DNA from: Amycolatopsis acidicola
Lineage (GTDB): Bacteria > Actinomycetota > Actinomycetes > Mycobacteriales > Pseudonocardiaceae
NCBI RefSeq assembly: GCF_007713735.2
Contig: NZ_VMNW02000015.1
Coordinates: forward strand, 1-64,000
DNA: 64,000 nt
Direction of reading: 5' to 3'
Part shown: in pieces, positions 8,583 through 18,048 of the stretch
How the letters are laid out: the number at the start of each line of letters is the position of its first letter
How positions within the stretch are numbered: the first letter of the stretch is position 1
The notes under the pieces: model-generated
The model's database searches: none
What the model was told of the DNA's origin: nothing
Seen by the model: the letters and a program-made list of their open reading frames with translations, nothing else
Made by a program: the position numbers and the translations under genes

Positions 8583-9359
8583 GTGCGCGCCCTGATCCCG
8601 ATCTCTCTCGCCCTGGTGGCGGCTCTCGCGGGGTGCGGCGCAGCCGCACCTCAGGCCGCGGATCCGGCTCCGTCGCTGCGTACCGAGGTCGTCGGGACGC
8701 TGCCGCACGACACGTCCGCGTTCACCGAGGGCCTGGAAATCGCAGACGGATCGTTATACGAGAGCACCGGGATCTCCGGCACCTCCACCGCCCGGTACGG
8801 CCCGCCGGGCCAGGCGCCGACGCACACCGTGTCGCTGCCGTACCCGCTGTTCGGCGAAGGGATCACCGTGCTCGGCTCCACGCTGTGGCAGCTGACCTGG
8901 AAGGACGGCTTCGCCATCGAGCGGGACGCGCGCACCCTCGCCGAACTGCGCCGCGTTTCGTACCAGGGCGAGGGCTGGGGCCTGTGCCACGAGGGGAACA
9001 GGCTGGTGATGAGCAACGGTTCGGACCAGCTGACGTTCCGCGACCCGAAGACGTTCGCGGAAACCGGCGCCGTCACCGTGCACGACGGCGGGCAGACCTT
9101 CACGCAGCTCAACGAACTCGAGTGCGCCGGCGGCGCGGTGTACGCGAACGTCTGGCAGACCGACGAGATCCTGCGCATCGACCCCGGCAGCGGCAGGGTG
9201 ACCGGCAGGATCGACGCGTCAGGGCTGCTCACCGACGCCCAGCGCGCACAGGCGGATGTGCTCAACGGCATCGCGGCGGTGCCCGGCACCGACGAGTTCC
9301 TGCTCACCGGGAAGTACTGGCCGACCCTGTTCCAGGTGAAATTCGTGCCCGTTGCCTGA
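8583..9359 (+). CDS. Glutaminyl-peptide cyclotransferase, lipoprotein
   Basis: A 258-residue predicted lipoprotein of the plant/bacterial beta-propeller type of glutamine cyclotransferase, which cyclises N-terminal glutamine to pyroglutamate on exported peptides. A lipobox (ALAGCG, cysteine near residue 19) follows a short hydrophobic signal. Family features include HDTSAFTEGLE near the mature N-terminus, YQGEGWGLCHEGN in the middle and LNELECAGGAVYANVW, with the terminal DEFLLTGKYWP. The GTG at 8583 is used because the signal peptide starts there; the frame extends far upstream only as a shadow of the preceding genes. It appears to be a single gene unit followed by another MFS gene. Confidence 0.87.
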   Translation: MRALIPISLALVAALAGCGAAAPQAADPAPSLRTEVVGTLPHDTSAFTEGLEIADGSLYESTGISGTSTARYGPPGQAPTHTVSLPYPLFGEGITVLGSTLWQLTWKDGFAIERDARTLAELRRVSYQGEGWGLCHEGNRLVMSNGSDQLTFRDPKTFAETGAVTVHDGGQTFTQLNELECAGGAVYANVWQTDEILRIDPGSGRVTGRIDASGLLTDAQRAQADVLNGIAAVPGTDEFLLTGKYWPTLFQVKFVPVA

Positions 9360-9400
9360 TCAATGAGCACGTCCGCGACCTGATGAGGCAAGATTGACAC

Positions 9401-11101
9401 GTGGGGCGCAAACGGAAGTGGACACCGGAACCGGGGGCCGGGAGGCCGTGGGGCCCGCCCGCGTCCGAACGAGTCCACGCCGAGCCGCCCCGCGAACGCG
9501 TGCCCACTGCGGACGAAGCGCCCACCGGCGCCGTCCGTTCTTCGGTCCCGCCGCGCGGCGCGCGGCCGTACCCGCCGCCTCCGCCGCCGCGTCCTCGCGC
9601 GACTCCTCCCGGCGCTGAGCCGCCGCCGCGCCGCACGGAACCGTTGTACGAGCACTACAACACCGACGGCTACCCGGCCGGCCACCGCCCGGATCCGAAC
9701 GAGACCCAGCAGGCGAACCGCACCGAGGCCACCGCGGGGGCGATGCCGCGGGTACCGAAGAAGATCACCGTCACCCGCGTCGCCGCGATGCGCAGCCGCG
9801 AGCTCGGCGGCAAGGCCGTCGGAGCGTTCCAGCGCGCCACGAAGGCCGACGGCGCCGACAAGTCCGGGCTCACCTCGCTGACGTACGCGGTGATGCTGAA
9901 CTACGCGAGCGACGCGGCGATGGCCGTCGCGCTGGCGAACACCCTGTTCTTCGCGGCCACCAGCGGTGAAAGCCGCGGCCGGGTCGCGCTGTACCTGTTG
10001 ATCACCATCGCCCCGTTCGCGCTCGTCGCCCCGGTGATCGGCCCGGCGCTGGACAAGATCCAGCGCGGCAGGCGGCTCGCGATGTGCGTCTCGTCGATCG
10101 GCCAGGGCCTGATGGCCGTGTTGATGGCGATGCACTTCGACGACTGGGGGCTGTACCCGGCGGCGCTCGGGATGATGGTGCTGTCCAAGTCGTTCACGGT
10201 GCTGAAGTCCGCGGTCACGCCGCGGGTGGTGCCGCGCGGAGTGACGCTGTCGAAGACGAACGCGCGGCTCACCGTGTTCGGTCTCGCCGCCGGCGGGGTG
10301 TTCGGCGCGGTGGCGAGTGGCGTGAACTCGCTGATCGGCTCCTCGGGTGCGTTGTACTTCACAGCGTTGATCTGTGTCGCGGCCGCGGTGCAGTCGATGC
10401 GGATCCCGTCGTGGGTCGAGGTGACCGCGGGCGAGGTGCCTGCCACCCTGAAAGCCCAGCCCACCAGCCGGAAACGCCAGCCGCTCAGCCGCGACGTCGT
10501 GGTTTCGTTGTGGGGCAACGGTTCCGTGCGCGTGCTGACGGGCTTCCTGATGATGTTCGCGGCCTTCGCGGTGAAGGCGCACGCGGAACAGAACGGGCAG
10601 AGTCCGTTCATGCAGCTGCTGTTGCTCGGGCTGATCGGTGCCGCGGCGGGCGTCGGCGGGTTCATCGGCAACGCGCTCGGTTCCCGGCTGTCGTTCGGGC
10701 ATCCCACGCAGGTCGTGCTCGGCTGTGTCGCCGCGACGCTGGCGTCCACCATTCTGGCCACGGTGCTGGCCGGGATAGCCACGGCCACGATCGTCGGCCT
10801 CGTCGGCTCCACTTCGAGCGCGCTGGCGAAGATCAGCCTCGACGCCTCGATCCAGGCGGACCTGCCGGAGGAGTCCCGCGCGTCGGCGTTCGGCCGTTCC
10901 GAGACGGTGCTGCAGCTGGCCTGGTGTTTCGGCGGCGCGATGGGGCTGCTGCTGCCCCCGACATACTGGCTGGGATTCCTGGTGGTCTCGCTGCTCGTCG
11001 CGCTCGGCGGCACCCAGACGCTGCTGATGCACAGGGGCGCTTCGCTGCTGCCGTGGCTCGGCCGGAAGCGGCCCGAGCGTCCGGCCCGCACGCTCGCCTA
11101 A
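9401..11101 (+). CDS. MFS-fold membrane protein with a long proline-rich N-terminus
   Basis: A 566-residue protein with about 120 hydrophilic residues first (rich in proline, arginine and glutamate, including a run of prolines around residues 47-57), followed by a dozen hydrophobic segments of an MFS fold. The element GPALDKIQRGRRLAM corresponds to the helix 2-3 loop of MFS proteins. It resembles the conserved membrane protein that pairs with DUF2771 in mycobacteria (Rv0876c/Rv0875c, from memory). The long tail is likely cytoplasmic and disordered. The GTG start is 41 bp after the cyclotransferase gene; a DUF2771 lipoprotein follows 13 bp later, probably in the same transcript. Confidence 0.82.
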   Translation: MGRKRKWTPEPGAGRPWGPPASERVHAEPPRERVPTADEAPTGAVRSSVPPRGARPYPPPPPPRPRATPPGAEPPPRRTEPLYEHYNTDGYPAGHRPDPNETQQANRTEATAGAMPRVPKKITVTRVAAMRSRELGGKAVGAFQRATKADGADKSGLTSLTYAVMLNYASDAAMAVALANTLFFAATSGESRGRVALYLLITIAPFALVAPVIGPALDKIQRGRRLAMCVSSIGQGLMAVLMAMHFDDWGLYPAALGMMVLSKSFTVLKSAVTPRVVPRGVTLSKTNARLTVFGLAAGGVFGAVASGVNSLIGSSGALYFTALICVAAAVQSMRIPSWVEVTAGEVPATLKAQPTSRKRQPLSRDVVVSLWGNGSVRVLTGFLMMFAAFAVKAHAEQNGQSPFMQLLLLGLIGAAAGVGGFIGNALGSRLSFGHPTQVVLGCVAATLASTILATVLAGIATATIVGLVGSTSSALAKISLDASIQADLPEESRASAFGRSETVLQLAWCFGGAMGLLLPPTYWLGFLVVSLLVALGGTQTLLMHRGASLLPWLGRKRPERPARTLA

Positions 11102-11114
11102 TACTGTTTGAGCC

Positions 11115-11612
11115 ATGCGGCGTTCTCGGATCATGGGTCTTCTTGCTGCCGGGGCTCTTGTCCTGACCGGCTGTTCCACCTCCGTCGGCCCGCCGGAAGT
11201 CACGTTCTTCGGCGACGGGCACACGGTGAACGCCAAGCCCCTGATCCACTGCGACGCGCTGGTGCAGAACTGCGACAAGTACCCGGACGCGACGGTGGCG
11301 CTGCGGGTGCGGCCCGGCAAGCCGGTGCAGATCTCGGTGCCCTCGGAGGTCGGCGACACCCCGTGGCTGGTGAACGTCCAATACCTCGACCCGGACGGCA
11401 CCCCGAAGATCAAGCAGCAGTACTTCTCGCCGAGCAGCCACCTCGCCTACACCGCGACCGCCGACAACCCGGCCGACCAGCTCGTGGTGGTCGAGGTGCA
11501 GCAACTCGGCGCGGCGTACGCGGCAGACCAGGCAGGCAACCCGATCCTGGACGAAAGCGGCAACCCGCAACTGGTCGCGCGCGCCTACTGGTCGCTGCAG
11601 ATCCAGCCCTGA
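11115..11612 (+). CDS. DUF2771 lipoprotein
   Basis: A 165-residue exported lipoprotein: signal MRRSRIMGLLAAGALVLTGC with the lipobox cysteine at residue 20, then a small beta-rich domain with a second cysteine pair (IHCDALVQNCDKY). This is the actinobacterial DUF2771 family, function unknown. It follows the MFS-like protein by 13 bp, as in mycobacterial genomes, which suggests the membrane protein and lipoprotein work together at the cell envelope. Downstream lies a repeat-filled convergent junction. Confidence 0.82.
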   Translation: MRRSRIMGLLAAGALVLTGCSTSVGPPEVTFFGDGHTVNAKPLIHCDALVQNCDKYPDATVALRVRPGKPVQISVPSEVGDTPWLVNVQYLDPDGTPKIKQQYFSPSSHLAYTATADNPADQLVVVEVQQLGAAYAADQAGNPILDESGNPQLVARAYWSLQIQP

Positions 11613-11640
11613 GCCGCGGCGCCGGCGTCTTGCCCCCTCT

Positions 11641-12052
11641 CGCGGGCGTGTTTGCCCGTGGCGTCGGCGTGTTGGCCCGTCCCGCGGGCATGTTGGCCGC
11701 CCCCGTCGGCGTGTTGGCCGACCGGGGCGCGACGAGGCACGGCAACCGTCGACGGGCGGACACGTAAACCGAACGCGGCGGCCCAACGCACCGGCACGAC
11801 CGGCCGACGCGCGGGCCAACGGCAAACACACCAGCGCCCGCCGCCAACACATCAACGCCCGCAGCCAACACACGCACGCCAGCGGCCAACACACCAGCGC
11901 CCGCAGCCAACACACGCACGCCAGCCGCAAACACGCGCACGCCAGCGGCAAACACGCGCACGCCAGCGGCAAACACGCGCACGCCAGCGGCAAACACGCC
12001 AGCGGGAACGGCAAACACGCCAGCGCCAGGGGCCAACACGCCGGGCGGAGCG
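11641..12052. repeat. 21-bp-period repeat, array B, in two opposed blocks
   Basis: This fills the 465 bp between convergent genes (11613-12077). On the left, four units start at 11644, 11665, 11686 and 11707 and read GGCGTGTT(T/G)GCC on the plus strand. On the right, eleven units start every 21 bp from 11822 to 12032 and read GC(C/A)AACAC, the complement. Three neighbouring right-hand units (11927-11989) are nearly identical, showing recent expansion. In both blocks the unit reads GGCGTGTT in the sense of the gene whose 3' end it follows. The two blocks can pair into a large RNA hairpin. Open frames through here code only seven-residue repeats such as GVFAAGV and are not credible genes. Confidence 0.9.
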
Positions 12053-12077
12053 GGGCGAAGCCGCGCGGGCCCAGGGT

Positions 12078-12464
12078 TTACGGGTCGAGGTCGCGGGCTA
12101 CGGCACGCATCACTTCGGCGATGCGCTTGATGTTCTTGCGATCGGGGTAGCGGCCGCGGCGCAGATCCGGTTGGACCTTCATCTCCAGCAGCTTGATCAT
12201 GTCCTCGATCAGGCCGTGCAGCTCCTCCGCCGGCCGGCGCCGGGCTTCGGCCACCGACGGCAGCGAGTCGATCAGCCGGACCGAAAGGGCCTGCGGCCCG
12301 CGCCGCCCGTCGGCGACGCCGAACTCGAGCCGCTGCCCGGCCTTGAGTGCCTCTACCCCCTGGGGTAGCGCGGTCTTGCGGATGTAGACGTCTTCGCCGC
12401 CGTCCTGGGTGACGAAGCCGAACCCCTTCTCCGCGTCGTACCACTTGACCTTGCCGGTCGGCAC
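12078..12464 (-). CDS. Cold-shock-domain protein with a C-terminal extension
   Basis: A 128-residue nucleic-acid-binding protein. The first 65 residues are a cold-shock domain with the RNP1 signature [11 protein letters not shown] preceded by GKVKWYDAE; the second RNP element is DVYIRKTAL, where the usual FVH is YIR. A further 60 residues (helical, ending [11 protein letters not shown]) extend it beyond the usual 67-residue CspA length, as in the mycobacterial CspB-type protein. The GTG at 12464 is preceded by GGTGAGG only 3 bp away; a GTG at 12473 is an alternative. RNA-chaperone function is known for the family. It is convergent with the DUF2771 gene across the repeat array. Confidence 0.85.
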   Translation of the reverse strand: MPTGKVKWYDAEKGFGFVTQDGGEDVYIRKTALPQGVEALKAGQRLEFGVADGRRGPQALSVRLIDSLPSVAEARRRPAEELHGLIEDMIKLLEMKVQPDLRRGRYPDRKNIKRIAEVMRAVARDLDP

Positions 12465-12611
12465 TGCCCTCACCGTTCCTTCGCTCTGCTCGGTCCACTC
12501 GCGTGCCCCGCACGACGAACGCGCCCCGGGGGCGTACCCAGGACGCGTGCCGTAAAGCCTATCCCGGTATGCGCCCTGGGGAGAAGCGGCCAAGCGTTCT
12601 AACCTTGGGGC

Positions 12612-12833
12612 ATGGAAACTGCGGCCAAGACCCAACCACGCAAGCCCTGGCTGATGCGAGTGGGCATCGGGGTGTTCGCGTTGGGCGTACTGGCCGTGCT
12701 GGTCGTGTTCGTCATGTTCGCGGCCGGACTGCGCGACCTGCCGGTGTGGCTCAGCGCGGCGGCCGGAGTCTTGACGCCGCTGGGCATCCTGCTCGGGCTC
12801 ATCGCGCTGGTGCGGGAGCACCGTAAGAGCTGA
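12612..12833 (+). CDS. Small two-helix membrane protein
   Basis: A 73-residue protein with basic ends (KTQPRKPW at the start, REHRKS at the end) and two hydrophobic segments at about residues 15-37 and 42-66. I do not recognise the family. Length, codon use and an ATG placed in an otherwise unused gap support a real gene. Its last 35 bases overlap the 3' end of the convergent HAD phosphatase gene. Confidence 0.6.
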   Translation: METAAKTQPRKPWLMRVGIGVFALGVLAVLVVFVMFAAGLRDLPVWLSAAAGVLTPLGILLGLIALVREHRKS

Positions 12834-13416
12834 GCCAGCCCGGAAACTCTTCCAGGCTGTCGAAAACCACCTCCGCGCCGGCGGCCGTGAGTTCCTGGCG
12901 GCTGCACGGCCCGGTGGTCACCCCGATCGGCAGCACACCGGCGGCGAGCGCTCCGCGTACGTCGCCGAGGTGATCTCCGGCATAGGCTTCGGCGCCGTGC
13001 TCGCGCAGCGCCGCGGCTTTGCCCGCCGCCCACAGTTCACCGACGAGCACATCCACCGCGAAGCCGAGCGCCTTCACGTGCAACGCCGCGTTCGGGCCGT
13101 ATTTCCCAGTCACCACAACGGTTCTGCCGCCCGCGGCATGGACAGCGTCGAGCGCGGCGTGCGCGCCGGGCAGCGCCACTGTCTTCGGGACGACGATCTC
13201 CGGGTACAGCTCACGGAAACGGGCGACCAGCGCGGGGATGCGTTCGGCGGGGGCGCCGAACTCGCTCAGCACCATGTCCAGCGGCGGGCCGAGGTTGCTC
13301 GCGAAGTGCTCGCCGTCGAGCGGCAGCCCGGCCTCCTCGCCGAGCGCGTTCATCACCGCGATCATCCCTGGTCTCGGGTCGATCAGCGTCATGTCCAGGT
13401 CGAAGCCCACGGTCAT
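12799..13416 (-). CDS. HAD-family phosphatase (Gph-like)
   Basis: A 205-residue haloacid-dehalogenase-type hydrolase. Motif I is [10 protein letters not shown], motif [11 protein letters not shown] (threonine conserved), and motif [16 protein letters not shown]. An alpha-helical cap lies between motifs I and II, as in phosphoglycolate phosphatase relatives, so a small phosphorylated substrate is likely but unidentified. ATG at 13416 is chosen; an in-frame GTG lies two codons earlier. The gene is divergent from the TetR-R2lox operon and overlaps the small membrane protein at its 3' end. Confidence 0.85.
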   Translation of the reverse strand: MTVGFDLDMTLIDPRPGMIAVMNALGEEAGLPLDGEHFASNLGPPLDMVLSEFGAPAERIPALVARFRELYPEIVVPKTVALPGAHAALDAVHAAGGRTVVVTGKYGPNAALHVKALGFAVDVLVGELWAAGKAAALREHGAEAYAGDHLGDVRGALAAGVLPIGVTTGPCSRQELTAAGAEVVFDSLEEFPGWLSSYGAPAPAR

Positions 13417-13470
13417 CCCCACGCCGACCACCGTAACCGTCTTTACACGTAAGCCAATCGAGTCCACCCG

Positions 13471-13497
13471 CTTGACATTTCCCGCCACCGTGTCAAG
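13471..13497. promoter_or_regulatory. Perfect inverted repeat, probable TetR operator
   Basis: CTTGACA, 13 bp, TGTCAAG: seven perfectly paired bases on each side, 8 bp upstream of the GTG of the TetR gene. The left arm contains a consensus TTGACA -35 box, so a dimer bound here would block transcription of the TetR-R2lox operon and could also affect the divergent HAD gene. Confidence 0.7.
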
Positions 13498-13505
13498 CTG
13501 GGCCT

Positions 13506-14120
13506 GTGGCTGAGATCACTTCCTCCTTCGCGGAGCGCACCAAGGCGTCACTGCGGGAAGCGCTGCTCGACGCCGCGACCGGGCTGCTGGCCACACAGGG
13601 TCACGCCGGCCTGCGCATGGCGGACGTCGCGTCCTCCGCCGGGGTGAGCAGGCAGACCGTCTACAACGAGTTCGGCAACAAGACGGCGCTCGTGCAGGCC
13701 GTCGCGCTGCGGACGACGGCGGAGTTCCTGGAGGGCATCCGGACCCGGTTCGACGCGGCGCCGGACCTGCTCGCCGGGATCCACCGCGCGGTCGTCTTCA
13801 CCATCGAACACGGGCGGGAGAACAAGCTGGTCGCCTCGGCTCTGGGCACCCAGGCCGGCGAGGACCTGCTGCCGTTGCTCACCACGCGAGGTGAGCCGGT
13901 GCTCTCCGCGGCGGTCGAAATGGCCGCCGCGCACTACCGGGAGTTCCTGCCCGCACTCGACGAGAGCACCGCGGTGCTGCTCGCCGAAACCGTCACCCGG
14001 CTGGCACTGAGCCATCTCGTGCTGCCGACCCATTCCGCGGCGGAAGCGGCCGACATGGTCTGCGCCGCGGTCTCCCCGGCCATCGCCCACCATTTGTCCA
14101 CAATGGAGTGTGAGAAATGA
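13506..14120 (+). CDS. TetR-family regulator of R2lox
   Basis: A 204-residue TetR-type repressor. The helix-turn-helix region is typical: [20 protein letters not shown] followed by [20 protein letters not shown]. The C-terminal ligand domain is all helical. The GTG start is 8 bp after a perfect inverted repeat that is its likely operator. Its TGA overlaps the ATG of the R2lox gene by 4 bp, so the pair is cotranscribed and coupled. From memory, the M. tuberculosis pair Rv0232-Rv0233 has the same order. The inducing ligand is unknown, probably a lipid or hydrocarbon given the R2lox ligand. Confidence 0.88.
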   Translation: MAEITSSFAERTKASLREALLDAATGLLATQGHAGLRMADVASSAGVSRQTVYNEFGNKTALVQAVALRTTAEFLEGIRTRFDAAPDLLAGIHRAVVFTIEHGRENKLVASALGTQAGEDLLPLLTTRGEPVLSAAVEMAAAHYREFLPALDESTAVLLAETVTRLALSHLVLPTHSAAEAADMVCAAVSPAIAHHLSTMECEK

Positions 14121-15085
14121 CCGACCTGCTCGCGGCACACCGCACCGGATTCACCTCATTGCGCGCCGGCGGCCTGAACTGGGACTCGTTCCCGCTTCGG
14201 CTGTTCACCAAGGGCAACGCCAAGTTCTGGAACCCGGCCGACATCGACTTCAGCAAGGACGGCGCCGACTGGGCCACCCTCACCGACGACGAACGGCGCT
14301 CCGCCACGTACCTGTGCGCGCAGTTCATCGCGGGTGAAGAGGCGGTCACCCAGGACATCCAGCCGTTCATGCGGGCGATGGCCGCCGAAGGCCGCTTCGG
14401 CGACGAGATGTACCTGACGCAGTTCGCGTTCGAGGAGGCCAAGCACACCGAGGTCTTCCGGCGCTGGATGGACGCGGTCGGGCTGACCGACGACCTGACT
14501 TCGTACGTGTCGGAAAATCCCAGTTACCGCAAGCTTTTCTACGAAGAGCTGCCGGAGTCGCTCGGCATCCTCGCCACCGACCCGAGCCCGCTGAACCAGA
14601 TCCGCGCGAGCGTCACCTACAACCACGTGATCGAAGGCAGCCTCGCGCTGACGGGGTACTACGCGTGGCAGAAGGTCTGCACCAAACGCGGCATCCTGCC
14701 CGGGATGCAGAAGCTGGTGAAGCACATCGGCGACGACGAGCGCCGGCACATGGCGTGGGGCACGTTCACCTGCCGCCGCCACATCGCCGCCGACGATTCG
14801 CTGTGGGAAGCGGTGCAGCAGCGGATGAACGAGCTGCTGCCGCACGCGCTCGGCATGATCCAGTGGGTCAACGAGCAGTTCGAGGAACCCCGCCCGTTCG
14901 ACAACGACCCGCAGGAGTTCCTCGACTACGCCGCCGATCGCGCGCAACGTCGGCTGGGCGCCATCGAGTCCGCGCGCGGCGTGCCGGTGCAGCAGATCGA
15001 CGTCGACTACTCCCCGGAACGCCTCGAAGACACCTTCGGCGAGGAGGACGCGAAGGCGTTCGCGGAGATCATGGCCCAGGGCTGA
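14117..15085 (+). CDS. R2-like ligand-binding oxidase (Mn/Fe)
   Basis: A 322-residue ferritin-fold protein of the R2lox family, formerly annotated as ribonucleotide reductase beta chain. All six metal ligands can be placed: E74, E107, H110, E173, E208 and H211. The residues that form the unusual tyrosine-valine ether cross-link in the M. tuberculosis protein are also present, V77 and Y168, at a constant offset of six from that numbering. R2lox proteins assemble a manganese/iron site, bind a long-chain fatty acid and perform two-electron oxygen chemistry; the physiological reaction is unresolved. It is coupled to the upstream TetR gene and convergent with an acyl-CoA synthetase 18 bp away. Confidence 0.93.
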   Translation: MTDLLAAHRTGFTSLRAGGLNWDSFPLRLFTKGNAKFWNPADIDFSKDGADWATLTDDERRSATYLCAQFIAGEEAVTQDIQPFMRAMAAEGRFGDEMYLTQFAFEEAKHTEVFRRWMDAVGLTDDLTSYVSENPSYRKLFYEELPESLGILATDPSPLNQIRASVTYNHVIEGSLALTGYYAWQKVCTKRGILPGMQKLVKHIGDDERRHMAWGTFTCRRHIAADDSLWEAVQQRMNELLPHALGMIQWVNEQFEEPRPFDNDPQEFLDYAADRAQRRLGAIESARGVPVQQIDVDYSPERLEDTFGEEDAKAFAEIMAQG

Positions 15086-15103
15086 GCCGACGGCCGCGGC
15101 CCG

Positions 15104-16756
15104 TCAGGCATGCCGGGCCGCGGCCGCCTTTTCCAAGCCCAGCAAGGAAACGGCCTGCTGCCGCATTTCGACCTTGCGGATCTTCCCGGTCACGGTCATC
15201 GGGAATTCGTCGACGATGTGGACGTAACGCGGGATCTTGTAGTGGGCCAGTTTCCCGGTGCAGAACTCCCGCACCGCTTCCGCGGTGAGCGGGGTTTTCC
15301 CTTCCCGCATCCGGATCCACGCCATCAACTCTTCCCCATACCGCTCATCCGGCACGCCGATCACCTGGGCGTCGAGGATGTCGGGGTGGGTGTAGAGGAA
15401 CTCCTCGATCTCCCGCGGATACACGTTTTCCCCGCCCCGGATCACCATGTCCTTGATCCGGCCGGTGATGTTCACATACCCCTCGGCATCCATCACCGCG
15501 AGGTCTCCGGTGTGCATCCAGCGGGCCCGGTCGATCGCCTCGGCGGTCTTGTCCGGCTGCTCCCAATACCCGAGCATCACCGAATACCCGCGGGTGCACA
15601 GTTCTCCGGGCTCGCCGCGAGGCGCGGTCAGGCCGGTCTCCGGGTCGACCACCTTGACTTCCAGATGCGGCATCACCCGCCCCACCGTCGACACCCGGCG
15701 CTCAATGCTGTCATCCGCACGGGTCTGGGTGGACACCGGCGACGTCTCGGTCATCCCGTAGCAGATGGAGACCTCGGCCATCCCCATCCGCTCGATGACC
15801 TGCTTCATCACCTCCACCGGACACGGCGACCCGGCCATGATCCCGGTGCGGAGACTGGAGAGGTCGTAACCCTCGAATCCCGGATGCGACAACTCGGCGA
15901 TGAACATCGTCGGCACGCCGTACAACGACGTGCAGCGTTCGGTGGCCACCGCGTCGAGGGTGGCCTTGGGGTCGAAACCCGGCGCGGGGATCACCATGCA
16001 CGACCCGTGACTCGTCGCCGCCAGGTTGCCCATCACCATGCCGAAGCAGTGGTAGAAGGGCACCGGGATGCAGATCCGGTCCGCCTCCGTGTAATGACAC
16101 AACTCCCCGACGAAGAACCCGTTGTTCAGGATGTTGTGGTGCGACAGGGTCGCGCCCTTCGGGAACCCCGTCGTGCCGGAGGTGTACTGGATGTTGATCG
16201 CGTCATCGGCCGACAACACGATCTCGTCCAGCACGGCCCGGTCGGCGGCCTTTCCGTTCTCCAGCAACGAATTCCACACCGGCCCACCGATCAACGCCAC
16301 CTGCTCCAGACGCGGGCAGCGCGGCCGCACCTCCTCGATCATCCCGGCGTAATCCGAGGTCTTGAAGCTCTCCGCCGACACCAGCAACCGGATCCCCGCC
16401 TGGTTCAGCACGAACTCCAGCTCATGCGACCGGTACGACGGGTTGATGTTCACCAGGATCGCCCCGATCCGGGCGGTCGCGTACTGCGTGAACGTCCACT
16501 CCGCACAGTTCGGCGCCCAGATCCCCACCCGGTCACCCTTGCCGATCCCCAGCTCCAGCAACCCGAGCGCCAGCTCGTCCACGACCTCGGACAGCTCCGC
16601 GTACGTCCAGCGGCGCCCGGTCTGGCATTCGACCATCGCCTCACGATCACCGAAAGCCGCGACGGTGCGGTCGAAGTTGCCACCGATCGTGTCACCGAGC
16701 AACGGGACGTCGGAGGTACCGGACGAGTAGCTCGGCACCGCGGGTACGCCAGGCAT
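15104..16756 (-). CDS. Acyl-CoA synthetase, AMP-binding (FadD35-like)
   Basis: A 550-residue ANL-superfamily ligase that activates a carboxylate to an acyl-adenylate and then to the CoA thioester. The P-loop-like motif is [11 protein letters not shown], the adenylate-binding motif YGMTETSP, the hinge region is [17 protein letters not shown], and the C-terminal lysine lies in [11 protein letters not shown]. Medium- or long-chain fatty acids are the likely substrate from overall similarity to FadD35/AcsA2-type enzymes. The ATG has GGAGG upstream. It converges on R2lox, whose known ligands are fatty acids, so a shared lipid theme is plausible, and it is divergent from the PhzF gene. Confidence 0.88.
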   Translation of the reverse strand: MPGVPAVPSYSSGTSDVPLLGDTIGGNFDRTVAAFGDREAMVECQTGRRWTYAELSEVVDELALGLLELGIGKGDRVGIWAPNCAEWTFTQYATARIGAILVNINPSYRSHELEFVLNQAGIRLLVSAESFKTSDYAGMIEEVRPRCPRLEQVALIGGPVWNSLLENGKAADRAVLDEIVLSADDAINIQYTSGTTGFPKGATLSHHNILNNGFFVGELCHYTEADRICIPVPFYHCFGMVMGNLAATSHGSCMVIPAPGFDPKATLDAVATERCTSLYGVPTMFIAELSHPGFEGYDLSSLRTGIMAGSPCPVEVMKQVIERMGMAEVSICYGMTETSPVSTQTRADDSIERRVSTVGRVMPHLEVKVVDPETGLTAPRGEPGELCTRGYSVMLGYWEQPDKTAEAIDRARWMHTGDLAVMDAEGYVNITGRIKDMVIRGGENVYPREIEEFLYTHPDILDAQVIGVPDERYGEELMAWIRMREGKTPLTAEAVREFCTGKLAHYKIPRYVHIVDEFPMTVTGKIRKVEMRQQAVSLLGLEKAAAARHA

Positions 16757-16808
16757 GATGCCTCCTGGAGATCGTCGACGTTGACGGGTTCGAGTCTATG
16801 GTGGCGAT

Positions 16809-17567
16809 ATGCGCCTGTACATCGTGGACGCCTTCACCGACACGCCGTTCGCCGGCAACGCCGCCGGGGTCGTGCTCCTCGACGAGCCCGCCGACGCGGC
16901 CTGGATGCAGTCCGTCGCGGCCGAGCTGAAGCACCCGGAGACCGCGTTCGTCGAGGTCGGCGAGGGTCCGCGGCCGCTGCGGTGGTTCACGCCCGCGGTG
17001 GAGGTGGATCTGTGCGGCCACGCCACGCTGGCCACCGGGCACATCCTCGGTGGCGAACAGGTTTTCCTCACCCGCAGCGGTGAACTGCGCACGCGGGCCG
17101 ACGACGGTTGGGTACACATGGACTTCCCGGCCGACCCGTCGGAAACAGCCGAGGACGACGTGGCCGCGGCGCTGCCCGGGGTGACCGTGGAAGGCGTGTT
17201 GCGCGGGAAGACCGACATCCTCGTCCGCGCGAGCACGGCGGCGGAAGTCCGTGCGGTGAAGCCGGATCTGGGCGTGATCGCGTCCTGGCCGGCCCGGTGC
17301 GTGATCGTCACCGCGCCCGGCGACAAACCGGGGATCGACTTCGTGAGCCGCGTCTTCGGGCCCGCGGTCGGCGTACCGGAGGACCCGGTCACCGGTTCCG
17401 CGCACTGCACCCTTTCGCCCTACTGGTCGCGGGAACTGGGGCGGGTGGAACTGACGGGCGAGCAGGCGTCGGAGCGCGGCGGCGTGGTGCGCACCCACCT
17501 CCGAGGCGAGCGCGTCGGGCTCGCCGGCCAGGCCGTGACAGTCATGAGCGGGGAGCTGGTGGTCTGA
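16809..17567 (+). CDS. PhzF-family isomerase/epimerase
   Basis: A 252-residue protein of the PhzF fold (diaminopimelate-epimerase-like). The N-terminus FTDTPFAGNAAGVVL, the LKHPETAFV segment with its conserved glutamate, the DLCGHATLATGH stretch and the C-terminal VPEDPVTGSAHC are all family hallmarks. PhzF itself isomerises dihydrohydroxyanthranilate in phenazine synthesis, but no phenazine genes are here and most homologues have unknown substrates. The YccF gene starts immediately after its stop codon, so the two are cotranscribed. Confidence 0.87.
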   Translation: MRLYIVDAFTDTPFAGNAAGVVLLDEPADAAWMQSVAAELKHPETAFVEVGEGPRPLRWFTPAVEVDLCGHATLATGHILGGEQVFLTRSGELRTRADDGWVHMDFPADPSETAEDDVAAALPGVTVEGVLRGKTDILVRASTAAEVRAVKPDLGVIASWPARCVIVTAPGDKPGIDFVSRVFGPAVGVPEDPVTGSAHCTLSPYWSRELGRVELTGEQASERGGVVRTHLRGERVGLAGQAVTVMSGELVV

Positions 17568-17942
17568 ATGCGCGTACTGCTGAACGTCATCTGGCTGGTG
17601 CTGTGCGGATTCTGGATGGCGCTGGGATACCTGGTCGCGGGGATCATCTGCTGCATCCTGATCGTCACGATCCCGTTCGGCATCGCGTCCTTCCGCGTCG
17701 CGAACTACGCGCTCTGGCCGTTCGGCCGCACCCTCGTGGAACGGCGTGACGCCGGGGTCGCGTCCGTGCTGGGGAACGTCATCTGGATCATCTTCGCCGG
17801 CTGGTGGCTGGCGCTCGGGCACATCCTCACCGGCATCGCCCTGTGCATCACGATCATCGGGATTCCCTTGGGACTGGGGAACTTCAAGATGATCCCGGTC
17901 AGCCTGGTACCGCTGGGGCGGGAGATCGTTCCGGCTCCTTGA
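17568..17942 (+). CDS. YccF-domain membrane protein (DUF307)
   Basis: A 124-residue inner-membrane protein made of two copies of the YccF unit. Each copy has a hydrophobic helix followed by ITIPFGIASFRVANYALWPFG or its counterpart IIGIPLGLGNFKMIPVSLVPLG. Function of the family is unknown; the mycobacterial counterpart Rv0870c lies near moaA2 and cspB (from memory), matching the wider gene order here. Its ATG abuts the PhzF stop codon directly. The 106 bp after its stop, before the convergent metallophosphatase, show no clear element. Confidence 0.85.
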   Translation: MRVLLNVIWLVLCGFWMALGYLVAGIICCILIVTIPFGIASFRVANYALWPFGRTLVERRDAGVASVLGNVIWIIFAGWWLALGHILTGIALCITIIGIPLGLGNFKMIPVSLVPLGREIVPAP

Positions 17943-18048
17943 TTTGTGTGGGGGCGTTGCGGCAGCAACGGACGCGCGTGGCCGCGGGGTGTGGTCGGTG
18001 GGACGGCTCGCTTCGCGTTGCCGGGTTCCGGTTTATTGGGGTGGGTCC

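Noticed and set aside
8651..11413. Minus-strand 920-codon open frame
   Set aside because: Runs antisense through the cyclotransferase, MFS and DUF2771 genes, which have clear domains; the antisense frame has none.
11641..12052. Protein-coding repeat gene with GVFAAGV heptads
   Set aside because: Open frames exist because 21 is a multiple of three and GC content is high. There is no start with a ribosome site, and the frame runs antisense into neighbouring genes.
14156..14947. Minus-strand 263-codon frame over R2lox
   Set aside because: Antisense to a gene with all metal ligands in place; Val/Arg/Glu-rich shadow.
17943..18048. Terminator between yccF and the metallophosphatase gene
   Set aside because: Only weak short pairings; nothing convincing.
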